Origin: Prevotellaceae bacterium
GTDB lineage: Bacteria; Bacteroidota; Bacteroidia; Bacteroidales; Bacteroidaceae
Assembly: GCA_028726625.1 (NCBI GenBank)
Contig: JAQYPT010000064.1
Span: forward strand, 1 to 38,666
Direction of reading: 5' to 3'
DNA length: 38,666 nt
Under the pieces are notes generated by a model. It was given only the letters and a program-made list of their open reading frames with translations, was not told the DNA's origin and made no database searches. The position numbers were made by a program, and so were the translations under genes. This document shows, one piece after another, positions 7,583-17,105 of the stretch (within the stretch, counting starts at the first letter, position 1; the number at the start of each line of letters is the position of its first letter).

Positions 7583-10500
7583 ATGAAAAAAATCATAATG
7601 ATGTTGATAGCTTCTTTACTGATGCTGCCGTCTCACATGATGGCAGACAGTTATACTGTACTTTGGAAGCAGTATGAGCGAGCACAGCAGAAGGACCTAC
7701 CTAAAACGTCCATGAATGTGCTGAAGAAGATTATAACCAAGGCACAGGCCGATAAACGATATGGCCATCTCTTGAAAGCTGAATTGCTTCACGGCTCCCT
7801 CGCTAATCAGGTATCGCCCGATTCATTGACGGTAGAGGTAGAAAGGCTGGTCGCCAACATGCAGAAGGCCGAGAAGCAGGATCCTGTGTTAGCTGCTGTT
7901 TATCAATCGTCGTTAGGTCGTCTCTATCGGGAAAATGCCCAACTTTCAGACAACAGCAAAGAGTTGAGTGAGGAGTATTACCGTAAATCCTTGTCGTATC
8001 CCGACTTGTTGGCAGCTCACAAGGCCTCGGAGTATGTGCCCATGGTGATAGAAGGCATCGACAGTAAGATCTTTGGCAACGATCTCTTGCATGTATTGGG
8101 CATGGAGGCTGAGGCTTATGGGATGTTGCACGATTATTACCAAAAACAACACAACCGTCCTGCAGCGTGCATCACGGCCTTGCTGCGCGTGCGACAAGAT
8201 AGAGATGAGGACGTGATGCAGGTGAGGAAGTCAAAATATCTGCTGACCATCGATTCGTTGATTGACCACTATAAAGATCTCCCCGTGGCAGGTGAACTGG
8301 CCATAGAGCGCTATCGTTTTATGGAACAGGCTGACGATGCTTCTGCCGAAAGCAAGATGAACTACATCAATTATGCACTAACTCAATGGGGAGCGTGGCC
8401 TCGTATGAACATACTGCGCAACGCAAAGGCACGGCTGACATTGCCAATGTTCCATCTCTCATTGGGAGAAAGCGTCCAGATTCCTCATCAGGAGCGGCAA
8501 GTGGTCATCATGCAAATGTGCAATATCAATCAGTTGGACATGTCGGTGTGGCGCCTCAATCTGAAAGGCGATACCTCATTTGATCCCAATGACCCGCGCG
8601 ACTATGCAAAAATCAAGTCGCATATTGCTTCTAAAACACCGGAATACACAGCCTCAAAGCGATACGTTGGTTTGCCAGACTACCAAGTCATGCGCGACAG
8701 GATGACCATCAAAGGCTTGCCAATCGGCGTGTATCTCGTGGAGATGACCACCAACAACAAGTCTATCAAGCCACAGCGGGCCTTGTTGCGGGTCAGCGAT
8801 ATGTATCTCATGTCACAGACACTGCCCAACAACAGGGTACGATTGGTTGCTGTGAGTGCAACCACAGGACAGCCGTTGCCGAACGCTAAGATCAGAATCA
8901 CAAATGGTAACGATTATGACAACAAGCGACATTCCCAAACCTTGACCTGCAATGCGCAAGGTGAGGCGGTGTACGAAATGGGTAGGTCGTCCAATCAATC
9001 CATTTATCCTTATACAGATGAAGATCAAGCTTGTTCGGAAACTTATTTCAATGCTTACGGACTATTCCCAAAAGACCGAGTCCCAGTTCGTCCGCAGGTT
9101 GAGCTATACACGGATCGAAGCATCTATCGTCCTGGACAGACCGTGCATGCTGCTGCCATTGTTTACCGAAGGGTGGATGATGAACGTACCGAGGCAATTG
9201 CCCATCAGACCATGACCTTGACGTTGCGTGATGCCAATTATAAGATTGTAGCCACCAAAGAGGTGGTTACAGACGACTTTGGAACGGCGTCAAGCGACTT
9301 TGTTTTGCCATCCTCAGGACTTACTGGCATGTTCTCATTGCGCACAAACTTTGGCAACAACGGTTACGAATCTTTCTCGGTTGAAGAATATAAACGTCCT
9401 ACTTTCCAGGTTTCTTTCGATGAAGTGAAAGAGAAATATCAGGCGGGTGAAACCGTGAATGTGGTCGGACATGTGAAGAGTTTCGCTGGTGTTCCAGTCC
9501 AATCAGCCAAAGTTAAGTACACAGTTGTGCGCAGACCTGCCATGTGGTGGTTCCATCGAATGAGTAAAGACCGGGAGGTTATGGTCGCCAAAGACACCTT
9601 GGTGACCGACGGTGACGGACGCTTCACGGTTCCTGTGCCGATGGAGATGCCCGATGATTACAGCCATCACGTTGCCCGTTACTATTCGTTCGAGGTTCAT
9701 GTCGATGTCACTGACGCTGGCGGAGAGAGCCATTCGGCTGAAACTCGTCTACCATTGAGCGACAAACCAACCTTGCTCACCTGTAACTTGCCGGCTCAAA
9801 GCTTGCGAGACAGCATCCCGTCTGTGACCTTCAGGTTCATCAATAATGCAGGTCAGCCTGTCGATGGACAAGTAAATTATACGATAGATGGGCATGCTTA
9901 TTCAGTAAAAACCAATGAACCGACCGTTCAGGGATTGAAGAATCTGTCTTCGGGTGAGCATCATTTAGTCGCCATTTGCGGCAATGATACGCTTGATCAG
10001 AAGTTTGTCATCTTCTCTCTTGATGACAAGAAACCAGTTGTCAATACCTCCGATTTCTTTTATGTCACATCAGACACCTTCCCACACAAGGGCAAACCAG
10101 TGTATCTGTTGTTTGGTTCGTCTGACATGCAGGTGCATGTGGTGTATACAATGATTGCTGGCGACCGTGTCATTGATAGTGGAACGCTTGAAATCAATAA
10201 CCAACTGATTAAGAAGAAGCTGACTTATTTGCCCCAATATGACAAGGGATTGCTTGTCAACTACGCATGGGTGAAGAATGGTAAGCTATACAGTCATCGT
10301 CAGATGATACAAAAACCGCAGCCCGACAAGCGGTTGATGGTCACATGGAAGACTTTCCGCAATCGCCTCGCACCAGGACAAAAGGAGGAGTGGATGTTGC
10401 AAATCACCAAGCCAGATGGCTCGCCAGCGCAGGCTCAGTTGATGGCTGTGTTGTTCGACCAGACGCTTAATGAAATCAGAAAACACGATTGGAGGTTCAA

Positions 10501-13114
10501 TACGACCTACCATCCAGCCTTGCCTTTTACCCAATGGAGCGGGTTAAACTTTACTGAAGCTGTTCTCTATGGTGATGCTCCCATCGTGTCTCTTCGTGAA
10601 CGGGAGCTTGATTTCAGTCGTTTTGACGATGTGTTTGCAAGTTTCGACCCCAGGGTGGAGGTGCTCCTCGCAGGCTATGTCCCTGGCATCAGGATACGTG
10701 GAACCCGTGCGATGAAGGCCATGCCTTTGTCTGCGATGGCTAAGCAGTCAGGTGCCATGGTGCTGAAATCGACAGCTGGAGGGAGCAATGCAAGGGAAGC
10801 ATCTGATGATGACGCCGCTTCGCCAGCCTTGGCAGAGCCATCGCAGCCCCAGCAGTCAGCCCCACGACAGAGCGTTCGCGAGAACTTGAGCGAGACAGCC
10901 TTCTTCTTCCCGGCCTTGCTGTCTGACGACAAAGGCAACGTGAGCTTGAGGTTCACCTTACCGGAGAGTGTCACCACATGGCAGTTCATGGGCCTTGCGC
11001 ACGACAAGGCGATGCGTCATGGCATGCTCAAGGACGAGATTGTGGCGCAAAAGACCGTCATGGTGCAGCCCAATATGCCGCGTTTTGTGCGTATGGGCGA
11101 CCATGCCACGCTGTCAGCGCGCATCATCAGTACTTCCAAGCGAGTGGTGGAAGGCACCGTGCAACTGGAGTTGCTCAACCCCGAGACCGAAGGTGTGGTG
11201 TTCAGCAGGCAGCAGTCCTGCCGTCTACAGCCCGACACAACCGTGTCGGTAGCCTTCGATTTCGACGTAAACCATCTGCTTGCCGCCCATCCGCAGCTGT
11301 CGTTGCTCATCGCACGGGTCACGGTAAGCGGTAAGGGATACAGCGATGGCGAACAGCATTACCTGCCCATTCTGCCTGCGAAGGAATGGGTGACCACCAC
11401 TGTACCATTTACGCAGCATGCCCCTGGCACCAAGACGATTGACTTGAAACAGCTCTTCCCCGTGGATGATGCTGCCAATCGGCTGACCATCGAATACACT
11501 AACAATCCAGCATGGCTTATGGTTCAGGCACTTCCCTCGATGGGAACGCCCGACGCCGACAATGCCATCAGTCTGGCAGCAGCCTATTATGCCAACAGTA
11601 TTGGGCGTTATCTGTTGAACGAGGCACCGCAACTGAAGTCGACCATCAGCCTGTGGAAGCAGGAAAAGGGTAGCGAAACCTCGCTCATGAGTAGTCTGGA
11701 GAAGAACCAATCACTCAAAACAATGGTACTTGAAGAAACGCCTTGGGTTGCCGATGCAAACCGTGAGAGCGAGCAGAAGCAGCAACTGGTCACTTTCTTC
11801 GACCCAAATTCGATGGACTACCGATTGAACTCCGCCCTCGACAAGCTGTCAAAGCTACAAAATCCCGCCGGCTCTTTCAGTTGGTGGAAGGGCATGTCGG
11901 GCAGTCGATACATGACAACAGCCGTTGTCAAAATGTTGGTTCGGTTGAATGCGCTCATTGGTAAGCAGCAGGTAACAACGTCAATCATCCGGCAGGCTCT
12001 TGCATATTTGGACAAGAAGGCGGCTGAGGAGGTAGCTCAGTTGAAAGAATTGAAAGCCAAAGGCAACAAGAATCTATCTCCCAGCGAGGCGGCTTGCGAC
12101 TATTTGTACATCCATGCGTTGGCTGAAAGACCATCGACCGCCACCGTTAAATACCTTGTTGACTTGCTCGCCAAGAAGCCTTCGGCATTGACAATCTATG
12201 GAAAAGCCAATTCTGCGATTATACTTTCACAGTATGGTAAAAACGAATTGGCTAAGGAATATCTACAAAGTATCAACGAATATAGCGTGTACAAAGAGGA
12301 AATGGGACGCTATTTCGACACGTCGCGCGCCCAGTATACCTGGTGCGACTATCGCATACCCTCGCAGGTGGCAGCCATCGAGGCCACCAAACGTCTGCGT
12401 CCCGGCGACCCCAGCATTGAGGAAATGCAACGCTGGCTACTGCAATCCAAGCGCACGCAGGCCTGGGACACGCCCATTAACAGCGTGAATGCCGTGTTTG
12501 CCTTCTTGCATGGCGCCACGGAAAAACTCACCCAGTCGTCTCAAGATGCCGTTATCAAGATAGACAACCAGCCTGTCGCCCTGCCTAAGGCCACCGCAGG
12601 TCTGGGTTATGTCAAGGTGTCGAAGCCGGGCAAGGATGTGCGAACGCTTGCTGTGAGCAAGACTTCAGCCGGCACATCATGGGGAGCTGTGTACGCACAG
12701 TTCATGCAGAAGTCCACCGAAGTGGCCAGTCTGTCGTCTGGAATTAAGGTAACGCGTACCTTATTATATAATGGTAAGCCAGCAACGAATCTGAAAGTGG
12801 GCGACAGGGTGACCGTGAGAATCGAGATAGAGGCCGATCGCGACTACGACTTCGTGCAGCTACAGGATAAGCGTGCGGCATGTCTTGAACCGATAGGGCA
12901 GTTGAGTGGTTATCATCAAGGCTACTACTGTGCGCCCAAAGACAATGCCACCAACTATTATTTCGACCGCCTTGGCAAGGGAAAACATCGCATAGAAACC
13001 GACTATTACATAGACAGAGCCGGTACCTACCAAACGGGTATTTGCACCATTCAGTGTGCTTACAGTCCGGAGTATAATGGTAGGGAGGCTGCAAAAACTT
13101 TGAATATACAATAA
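7583..13114 (+). CDS. Alpha-2-macroglobulin family protein lacking a thioester motif
   Basis: A giant 1843-aa envelope protein. An N-terminal signal peptide (MKKIIMMLIASLLMLPSHMMA) targets it for export. Helical repeats fill roughly residues 25-270. An MG2 domain lies near 505-600 (ELYTDRSIYRPGQTVHAAAIV). A low-complexity Ser/Ala/Gln linker at about 1050-1100 precedes the A2M core domain (FFFPALLSDDKGNVSLRFTL, then TTWQFMGLAHD) at about 1105-1190. The region that normally carries the CxEQ thioester (about 1315-1335) reads MGTPDADNAISLAAAYYAN, so covalent trapping of proteases is not expected. A C-terminal MG10-like domain ends the protein. Bacterial macroglobulins are thought to trap attacking proteases or support envelope integrity. 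It begins a tight operon with a DUF1573 gene and ispH, not with pbpC as in proteobacteria. Confidence 0.88.
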   Translation: MKKIIMMLIASLLMLPSHMMADSYTVLWKQYERAQQKDLPKTSMNVLKKIITKAQADKRYGHLLKAELLHGSLANQVSPDSLTVEVERLVANMQKAEKQDPVLAAVYQSSLGRLYRENAQLSDNSKELSEEYYRKSLSYPDLLAAHKASEYVPMVIEGIDSKIFGNDLLHVLGMEAEAYGMLHDYYQKQHNRPAACITALLRVRQDRDEDVMQVRKSKYLLTIDSLIDHYKDLPVAGELAIERYRFMEQADDASAESKMNYINYALTQWGAWPRMNILRNAKARLTLPMFHLSLGESVQIPHQERQVVIMQMCNINQLDMSVWRLNLKGDTSFDPNDPRDYAKIKSHIASKTPEYTASKRYVGLPDYQVMRDRMTIKGLPIGVYLVEMTTNNKSIKPQRALLRVSDMYLMSQTLPNNRVRLVAVSATTGQPLPNAKIRITNGNDYDNKRHSQTLTCNAQGEAVYEMGRSSNQSIYPYTDEDQACSETYFNAYGLFPKDRVPVRPQVELYTDRSIYRPGQTVHAAAIVYRRVDDERTEAIAHQTMTLTLRDANYKIVATKEVVTDDFGTASSDFVLPSSGLTGMFSLRTNFGNNGYESFSVEEYKRPTFQVSFDEVKEKYQAGETVNVVGHVKSFAGVPVQSAKVKYTVVRRPAMWWFHRMSKDREVMVAKDTLVTDGDGRFTVPVPMEMPDDYSHHVARYYSFEVHVDVTDAGGESHSAETRLPLSDKPTLLTCNLPAQSLRDSIPSVTFRFINNAGQPVDGQVNYTIDGHAYSVKTNEPTVQGLKNLSSGEHHLVAICGNDTLDQKFVIFSLDDKKPVVNTSDFFYVTSDTFPHKGKPVYLLFGSSDMQVHVVYTMIAGDRVIDSGTLEINNQLIKKKLTYLPQYDKGLLVNYAWVKNGKLYSHRQMIQKPQPDKRLMVTWKTFRNRLAPGQKEEWMLQITKPDGSPAQAQLMAVLFDQTLNEIRKHDWRFNTTYHPALPFTQWSGLNFTEAVLYGDAPIVSLRERELDFSRFDDVFASFDPRVEVLLAGYVPGIRIRGTRAMKAMPLSAMAKQSGAMVLKSTAGGSNAREASDDDAASPALAEPSQPQQSAPRQSVRENLSETAFFFPALLSDDKGNVSLRFTLPESVTTWQFMGLAHDKAMRHGMLKDEIVAQKTVMVQPNMPRFVRMGDHATLSARIISTSKRVVEGTVQLELLNPETEGVVFSRQQSCRLQPDTTVSVAFDFDVNHLLAAHPQLSLLIARVTVSGKGYSDGEQHYLPILPAKEWVTTTVPFTQHAPGTKTIDLKQLFPVDDAANRLTIEYTNNPAWLMVQALPSMGTPDADNAISLAAAYYANSIGRYLLNEAPQLKSTISLWKQEKGSETSLMSSLEKNQSLKTMVLEETPWVADANRESEQKQQLVTFFDPNSMDYRLNSALDKLSKLQNPAGSFSWWKGMSGSRYMTTAVVKMLVRLNALIGKQQVTTSIIRQALAYLDKKAAEEVAQLKELKAKGNKNLSPSEAACDYLYIHALAERPSTATVKYLVDLLAKKPSALTIYGKANSAIILSQYGKNELAKEYLQSINEYSVYKEEMGRYFDTSRAQYTWCDYRIPSQVAAIEATKRLRPGDPSIEEMQRWLLQSKRTQAWDTPINSVNAVFAFLHGATEKLTQSSQDAVIKIDNQPVALPKATAGLGYVKVSKPGKDVRTLAVSKTSAGTSWGAVYAQFMQKSTEVASLSSGIKVTRTLLYNGKPATNLKVGDRVTVRIEIEADRDYDFVQLQDKRAACLEPIGQLSGYHQGYYCAPKDNATNYYFDRLGKGKHRIETDYYIDRAGTYQTGICTIQCAYSPEYNGREAAKTLNIQ

Positions 13115-13117
13115 AAG

Positions 13118-14179
13118 ATGAATCGAAAACTCATGATATTCGCGCTCATGGCGCTTCCACTCCTGTCTGCTGCGCAGCAGATGACAGCCGTCAACGAGGT
13201 GATAGATTGCGGACAAGTCGTTTATAAGGCTCCCGTGACGGTGGCGTATGACATCAGGAATGTCAGCGACAAGCCGCTCGCTATCAGCAAAGTGCTGACC
13301 AGTTGCGGTTGCACCTCTGTAGATTATCCTCGCCAGGCCATCGCATCATACGGTTCGGCTGTCGTTAAAGTCACCTATGATGCCAAGCAAATGGGAACTT
13401 TCAACAAGCTGGTTCGCATTTACAGCAATGGCGCTGCCGCTCCTTTGGAGTTGACCTTGAAGGGTAAAGTTGTGGATGAAATCATTGATTTCAGTGGGTC
13501 TTATCCCTTTACTTTAGGCATGTTGCACACCGATGTCAACAACATCGAGTTTGATGATGTGAATCGTGGCGAGCGTCCGCAGGCTAAGATACACATCAAG
13601 AACAATACGAAGCAGATGGCACAGCCCATCTTGATGCATCTACCCAACTATCTTTCAGCCGACGTGTCACCCTCACGCATTGCGCCAGGCCGTGCCGGCG
13701 TAGCAACCATCACCTTGAATTCCAAGCTGATACGCGACTACGGACTGACCCAGACGGCCATCTTTATGGGTTTTGTTCCGGGCGATAAGGTAAATCCAGA
13801 TAATGAGTTGACCGTCTCTGCTGTGCTTCTACCTGAATTCGATGATCAGGCAACAGCCGTGCACATGCCCCAACCAAAGATGCAACTCTCTGCAACCAAG
13901 CTGGATTTGGGAACCTTTGGACGTAAGAAAAAGCTGAAAGGACAAATCTTCATCCAAAATCTTGGGAAGAGCATGTTGGAGATAGAGAACGTTCAGATGT
14001 TCACCGGTGGCTTGGAAATATCTCTCAACAAGTCGAAATTGGAGCCTGGCGAGACTGCCAAACTCAAAGTGAAGGCCATTGCAGCGCAATTGAAAAAAGC
14101 TAAGAGTAAACCTCGTATCTTGATGATTACCAACGATCCGGAGTTGGCCAAGGTGATTATCGACATCCATGTGAACTGA
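13118..14179 (+). CDS. DUF1573 domain-containing exported protein
   Basis: A 353-aa protein with a signal peptide (MNRKLMIFALMALPLLSAAQ). Two immunoglobulin-like beta-sandwich units follow. The first has the DUF1573 signature YDIRNVSDKPLAISKVLTSCGCTSVDYP at about residues 42-70, with the paired cysteines of SCGCT. A second related unit near residues 245-350 lacks the cysteines. These proteins are common in Bacteroidetes envelopes and are of unknown function. It begins 3 bases after the macroglobulin stop and ends 7 bases before ispH, so the three are almost certainly cotranscribed. A structural or chaperone role beside the macroglobulin is a guess. Confidence 0.85.
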   Translation: MNRKLMIFALMALPLLSAAQQMTAVNEVIDCGQVVYKAPVTVAYDIRNVSDKPLAISKVLTSCGCTSVDYPRQAIASYGSAVVKVTYDAKQMGTFNKLVRIYSNGAAAPLELTLKGKVVDEIIDFSGSYPFTLGMLHTDVNNIEFDDVNRGERPQAKIHIKNNTKQMAQPILMHLPNYLSADVSPSRIAPGRAGVATITLNSKLIRDYGLTQTAIFMGFVPGDKVNPDNELTVSAVLLPEFDDQATAVHMPQPKMQLSATKLDLGTFGRKKKLKGQIFIQNLGKSMLEIENVQMFTGGLEISLNKSKLEPGETAKLKVKAIAAQLKKAKSKPRILMITNDPELAKVIIDIHVN

Positions 14180-14186
14180 TTTTCCG

Positions 14187-15050
14187 ATGGTACAAATAGA
14201 AATTGATAGCGGCAGTGGCTTTTGTTTCGGTGTGACGACCGCCATACAGAAAGCGCAGGAAGAATTGGCTAAGGGCGGAACATTGTACTGCTTGGGCGAC
14301 ATTGTACATAATGGTATTGAAGTGAAGCGTCTGCATGAAAGCGGACTGGTGACCATTAACCACGATGATTTGCGCCAACTGCACGATGTAAAAGTGTTGC
14401 TGAGAGCACATGGAGAGCCCCCCGAAACCTACGAATTGGCTCGAAAAAACAACATCGAGATTATAGATGCCACCTGTCCAGTAGTGTTGACCTTGCAGCG
14501 ACGCATCAAAAAACAATACGAAAGTCATCCTGATGTTCAAATCGTAATCTTCGGAAAGACTGGTCATGCCGAAGTGTTGGGCTTAGTAGGTCAAACCCAA
14601 AGCAATGCGATTGTGATTGAAAAGGTGGACGACGTGAAGCTGTTGGACTTCTCACGCGATATTTATTTGTATTCGCAAACCACCAAGAGCCTCGATGAGT
14701 TTCATCGGGTGATTGATTACATACAATCGCACATCTCACCCGATGCTGTCTTTCGCAGCTTCGACACCATTTGCAGACAGGTGGCGAACCGTATGCCTAA
14801 CATTGCTAACTTTGCGTCTAAGCATGATTTGATACTCTTCATGAGTGGCCGAAAGAGCTCGAATGGGCGTGTCTTGTTCAACGAGTGTAAGCGTGTGAAC
14901 CCCAATAGTTACCATATAGAGGATGTGGACGAAATAGATTTTGATTGGTTGCAAGGTGTCAATACCATTGGCATTTGTGGAGCAACCAGCACGCCTAAGT
15001 GGCTTATGGAGAAGTGTAGGGATTATATCTTGAAGAAGCTGAGGCAGTAA
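14187..15050 (+). CDS. ispH: 4-hydroxy-3-methylbut-2-enyl diphosphate reductase
   Basis: IspH (LytB) performs the last step of the MEP pathway, reducing HMBPP to IPP and DMAPP with a 4Fe-4S cluster. The 287-aa sequence has the three cluster cysteines: C13 in SGFCFGV, C97 in IIDATCPVV and C196 in FDTICRQV. The substrate-binding acid is in GKTGHAEVLGL, and the SSNGR motif is present at about residue 225. Length is slightly below the E. coli enzyme (316 aa). It starts 7 bases after the DUF1573 gene. Its presence shows that isoprenoids are made by the MEP route. Confidence 0.95.
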   Translation: MVQIEIDSGSGFCFGVTTAIQKAQEELAKGGTLYCLGDIVHNGIEVKRLHESGLVTINHDDLRQLHDVKVLLRAHGEPPETYELARKNNIEIIDATCPVVLTLQRRIKKQYESHPDVQIVIFGKTGHAEVLGLVGQTQSNAIVIEKVDDVKLLDFSRDIYLYSQTTKSLDEFHRVIDYIQSHISPDAVFRSFDTICRQVANRMPNIANFASKHDLILFMSGRKSSNGRVLFNECKRVNPNSYHIEDVDEIDFDWLQGVNTIGICGATSTPKWLMEKCRDYILKKLRQ

Positions 15051-15072
15051 AGGCGGTGACTGGGCGTTTTAA

Positions 15073-15210
15073 AGGAGTTAATGGGAGTAAAATGGGAGTT
15101 ATCGGGAGTAAACGGACATTTGTCTGATAACTCCCTCTTAACTCCTAATAACTCCAGTTAACTCCCATTCTAGTCCCCACTTACTCCCATCTTAACTCCC
15201 AATAACTCCT
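15073..15210. repeat. Clustered GGAGTTA/TAACTCC repeats between convergent genes
   Basis: The gap between ispH and tcdA is filled with variants of GGGAGTTA/GGGAGTAA, then the inverse TAACTCC/TTACTCC, more than ten units in all. GGGAGTTATC (15094-15103) pairs perfectly with 15126-15135, and an inner GACA/TGTC hairpin (15115-15124) lies between, so a cruciform or transcript hairpin can form. It may serve as a bidirectional terminator. Confidence 0.75.
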
Positions 15211-15219
15211 AATTCTACA

Positions 15220-15978
15220 CTACAAATCACACAAATCTTTTACCACTTCACCTCCAACAATCAGTCCTGCGGCAGCAGGAACAAAAGCATTGCTGGCTGG
15301 TACAGACCGCTTTTTATTGGTAACGATTGATGCTGGCGACGTGGGTTCTGGGGCTGATGAGGCCTCTTTGGTTGGCGCTATGGGAAACGGCTTTCGGGGC
15401 TCTTCGTCACTATAAACCACCTTGAGGTGGGCAATTCCCAACTTTCTAAGTTTCTTTCTGATAACCTTTGCCAATGGGTCCATCTGCGTTTTACTGATGT
15501 CTGCCACCTTAAAACGAGTGGCATCCATCTTGTTGGCTGCTCCCATACAGGAAATCATGGGTATGTGCAGTGCATCACATTGTTTGATAATCTCCAGTTT
15601 GGCAGCCATGGTATCAATGCAATCTACCACATAATCGCAAGCTGACAGGTCAATTTCATGCGCTGTCTCTGGCAAATAAAATAACGCATGCGCATGCACT
15701 TTGCAGTGGGGATTGATGTCTAAGATGCGCTTTCGCGCCACCTCCACCTTCTTTTGCCCGAGAGTTGAATGCAATGCCACCAGTTGTCGGTTGATGTTCG
15801 AGAGGCTTACCTCGTCATTATCTACCAAACTGATCTCTCCAACTCCGCTTCGTGCCAGCACTTCCACCACATAACTGCCCACGCCGCCCACGCCAAAAAC
15901 CATGACGTGCGATTGGCTTAGCTTTTCCAGGGCAGCGGTGCCAAAGAGCATTTCGGTACGGGTAAACTGATTTTCCAT
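15220..15978 (-). CDS. tcdA: tRNA threonylcarbamoyladenosine dehydratase
   Basis: TcdA (CsdL) is an E1-like enzyme that uses ATP to cyclise t6A to ct6A at position 37 of ANN-decoding tRNAs. The 252-aa protein starts MENQFTRTEMLFG and has the nucleotide-binding loop GVGGVGS at residues 29-35, DNDEVSLSNINRQ following, and the DYVVDCIDTM motif. The C-terminal PAAAGLIVGGEVVKDL matches the family. The frame is open to 16056, but ATG 15978 fits family N-termini and lies just downstream of a -7 box. An SSAPEPTSPAS insert at about residue 215 is a small oddity. The related ThiF/MoeB proteins are excluded by the TcdA-type N-terminus. Confidence 0.9.
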   Translation of the reverse strand: MENQFTRTEMLFGTAALEKLSQSHVMVFGVGGVGSYVVEVLARSGVGEISLVDNDEVSLSNINRQLVALHSTLGQKKVEVARKRILDINPHCKVHAHALFYLPETAHEIDLSACDYVVDCIDTMAAKLEIIKQCDALHIPMISCMGAANKMDATRFKVADISKTQMDPLAKVIRKKLRKLGIAHLKVVYSDEEPRKPFPIAPTKEASSAPEPTSPASIVTNKKRSVPASNAFVPAAAGLIVGGEVVKDLCDL

Positions 15979-16001
15979 ATCCTGTTTCTTTATTCCGTGT
16001 G

Positions 16002-16009
16002 CAAAGATA
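16002..16009 (-). promoter_or_regulatory. -7 box of tcdA
   Basis: On the minus strand TATCTTTG (16009-16002) lies 23 bases before the tcdA ATG at 15978. It is back-to-back with the fecCD box only 23 bases away, forming a compact divergent promoter. Confidence 0.6.
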
Positions 16010-16032
16010 GCCATTTTATCCCACTTTTTAAC

Positions 16033-16040
16033 TAACTTTG
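16033..16040 (+). promoter_or_regulatory. -7 box of the FecCD permease gene, nearly leaderless
   Basis: TAACTTTG matches TANNTTTG and ends 3 bases before ATG 16044 and 9 bases before ATG 16050. With transcription starting about 5-7 bases after the box, only ATG 16050 would be inside the mRNA. Confidence 0.55.
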
Positions 16041-16049
16041 CCCATGGGT

Positions 16050-17063
16050 ATGACAAAGAACAATATCATTGTTTTGAGTTTGGCTTTATTGTTTTGCATC
16101 TGCCTTTTGCTGATGCTCAACTTGTTGGTAGGTAGCGTTGCGATACCTACGCAGGATGTGTTGGCCATTTTGTTTGGACAAGATGTGGGCAAACCCAGTT
16201 GGCAATTCATCATCCTCCAGTCGCGTTTGCCGCAAGCCCTCACGGCGTTGCTGTGCGGAGCCGCACTTTCTACCTCTGGTTTGCTGTTGCAAACGTCGTT
16301 TCAAAACCCCTTGGCAGGTCCTTCTATTTTTGGCATCAACAGCGGTGCCGCATTGGGCGTGGCTCTCGTTATGCTGTTGCTGGGCGGCAGTGTGTCCACG
16401 GCTTTGTTCAGTGTAGGTGGGGCATGGGCTGTCTTGTTGGCCGCGTTTGTGGGAGCCATGGCTGTGACAGGCATCATTTTGATGTTCGCCCAGTGGGTGA
16501 AAAGCAGTGTGATGCTGCTCATTATCGGCATGATGATTGGTTATTTGGTCTCGTCTGCCATTGCCCTTCTCAACTTTTTCGCCACCCAAGAGGGCGTAAA
16601 GTCGTTTACCATGTGGGGCATGGGCAACTTTGGTGGCGTGTCGTTGTCGCAACTGCCCATGTTCACAGGTGCGATTGTTGTAGGGTTGGTGGGTTCCGTT
16701 TTGCTAATCAAACCCCTCAATGCGCTGTTGTTGGGCGAAACATACGCGCGCAACTTGGGCGTAGACGTTCGCACGGTACGCAGTTGGCTCTTGGTGATCA
16801 CGGGATGGCTCACGGCCGTTACCACAGCATATTGCGGTCCGGTGGCATTCACCGGTCTTGCTGTTCCGCACTTGGCGCGTCTCGTGATTGGCACTGACAA
16901 CCATCTTCAACTGCTTCCTATCACCATGGCCATGGGGGCGTTGATTGCTCTTTTGTGCCAACTTGTTTGTGTGTTGCCCGGTTCGCAAGGCATCTTGCCG
17001 CTCAACGCCGTAACGCCATTGATTGGCGCACCGGTGATTATCTATATTATTTGGAAGAGATAG
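16050..17063 (+). CDS. FecCD/BtuC family ABC transporter permease (iron-siderophore, haem or cobalamin)
   Basis: A 337-aa inner-membrane permease with about ten helices. Family motifs are clear: SRLPQALTALLCGAALSTSG, then FQNPLAGPSIFGINSGAALG near residues 75-95, and GPVAFTGLAVPHLARLVIGTD near 270-290, the loop that contacts the ATPase. It would form a homodimer importing a metal chelate such as a siderophore, haem or vitamin B12. No ATPase or binding-protein gene lies next to it; a palindromic repeat and an AT-rich island follow instead. The frame is open from TTG 16038; ATG 16044 is also possible, but the promoter position favours 16050. Confidence 0.88.
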   Translation: MTKNNIIVLSLALLFCICLLLMLNLLVGSVAIPTQDVLAILFGQDVGKPSWQFIILQSRLPQALTALLCGAALSTSGLLLQTSFQNPLAGPSIFGINSGAALGVALVMLLLGGSVSTALFSVGGAWAVLLAAFVGAMAVTGIILMFAQWVKSSVMLLIIGMMIGYLVSSAIALLNFFATQEGVKSFTMWGMGNFGGVSLSQLPMFTGAIVVGLVGSVLLIKPLNALLLGETYARNLGVDVRTVRSWLLVITGWLTAVTTAYCGPVAFTGLAVPHLARLVIGTDNHLQLLPITMAMGALIALLCQLVCVLPGSQGILPLNAVTPLIGAPVIIYIIWKR

Positions 17064-17084
17064 AAGAAAGAGCCTCACCCCCGA

Positions 17085-17105
17085 CCCCTCCCCAAAGGGG
17101 AGGGG
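17085..17105. repeat. GC-rich palindromic repeat, likely terminator of the permease gene
   Basis: CCCCTCCCC and GGGGAGGGG form a perfect 9-bp stem with an AAA loop, 21 bases after the permease stop, preceded by CCTCACCCCCGA. This type of repeat is common between genes in many bacteria and is known from spurious translations reading like PLPFGEGSGVR. No T run follows. Confidence 0.65.

Noticed and set aside
10675..11334. Long open frames on other frames and strand inside the macroglobulin gene
   Set aside because: They are shadows produced by the GC-richer part of a convincing gene.
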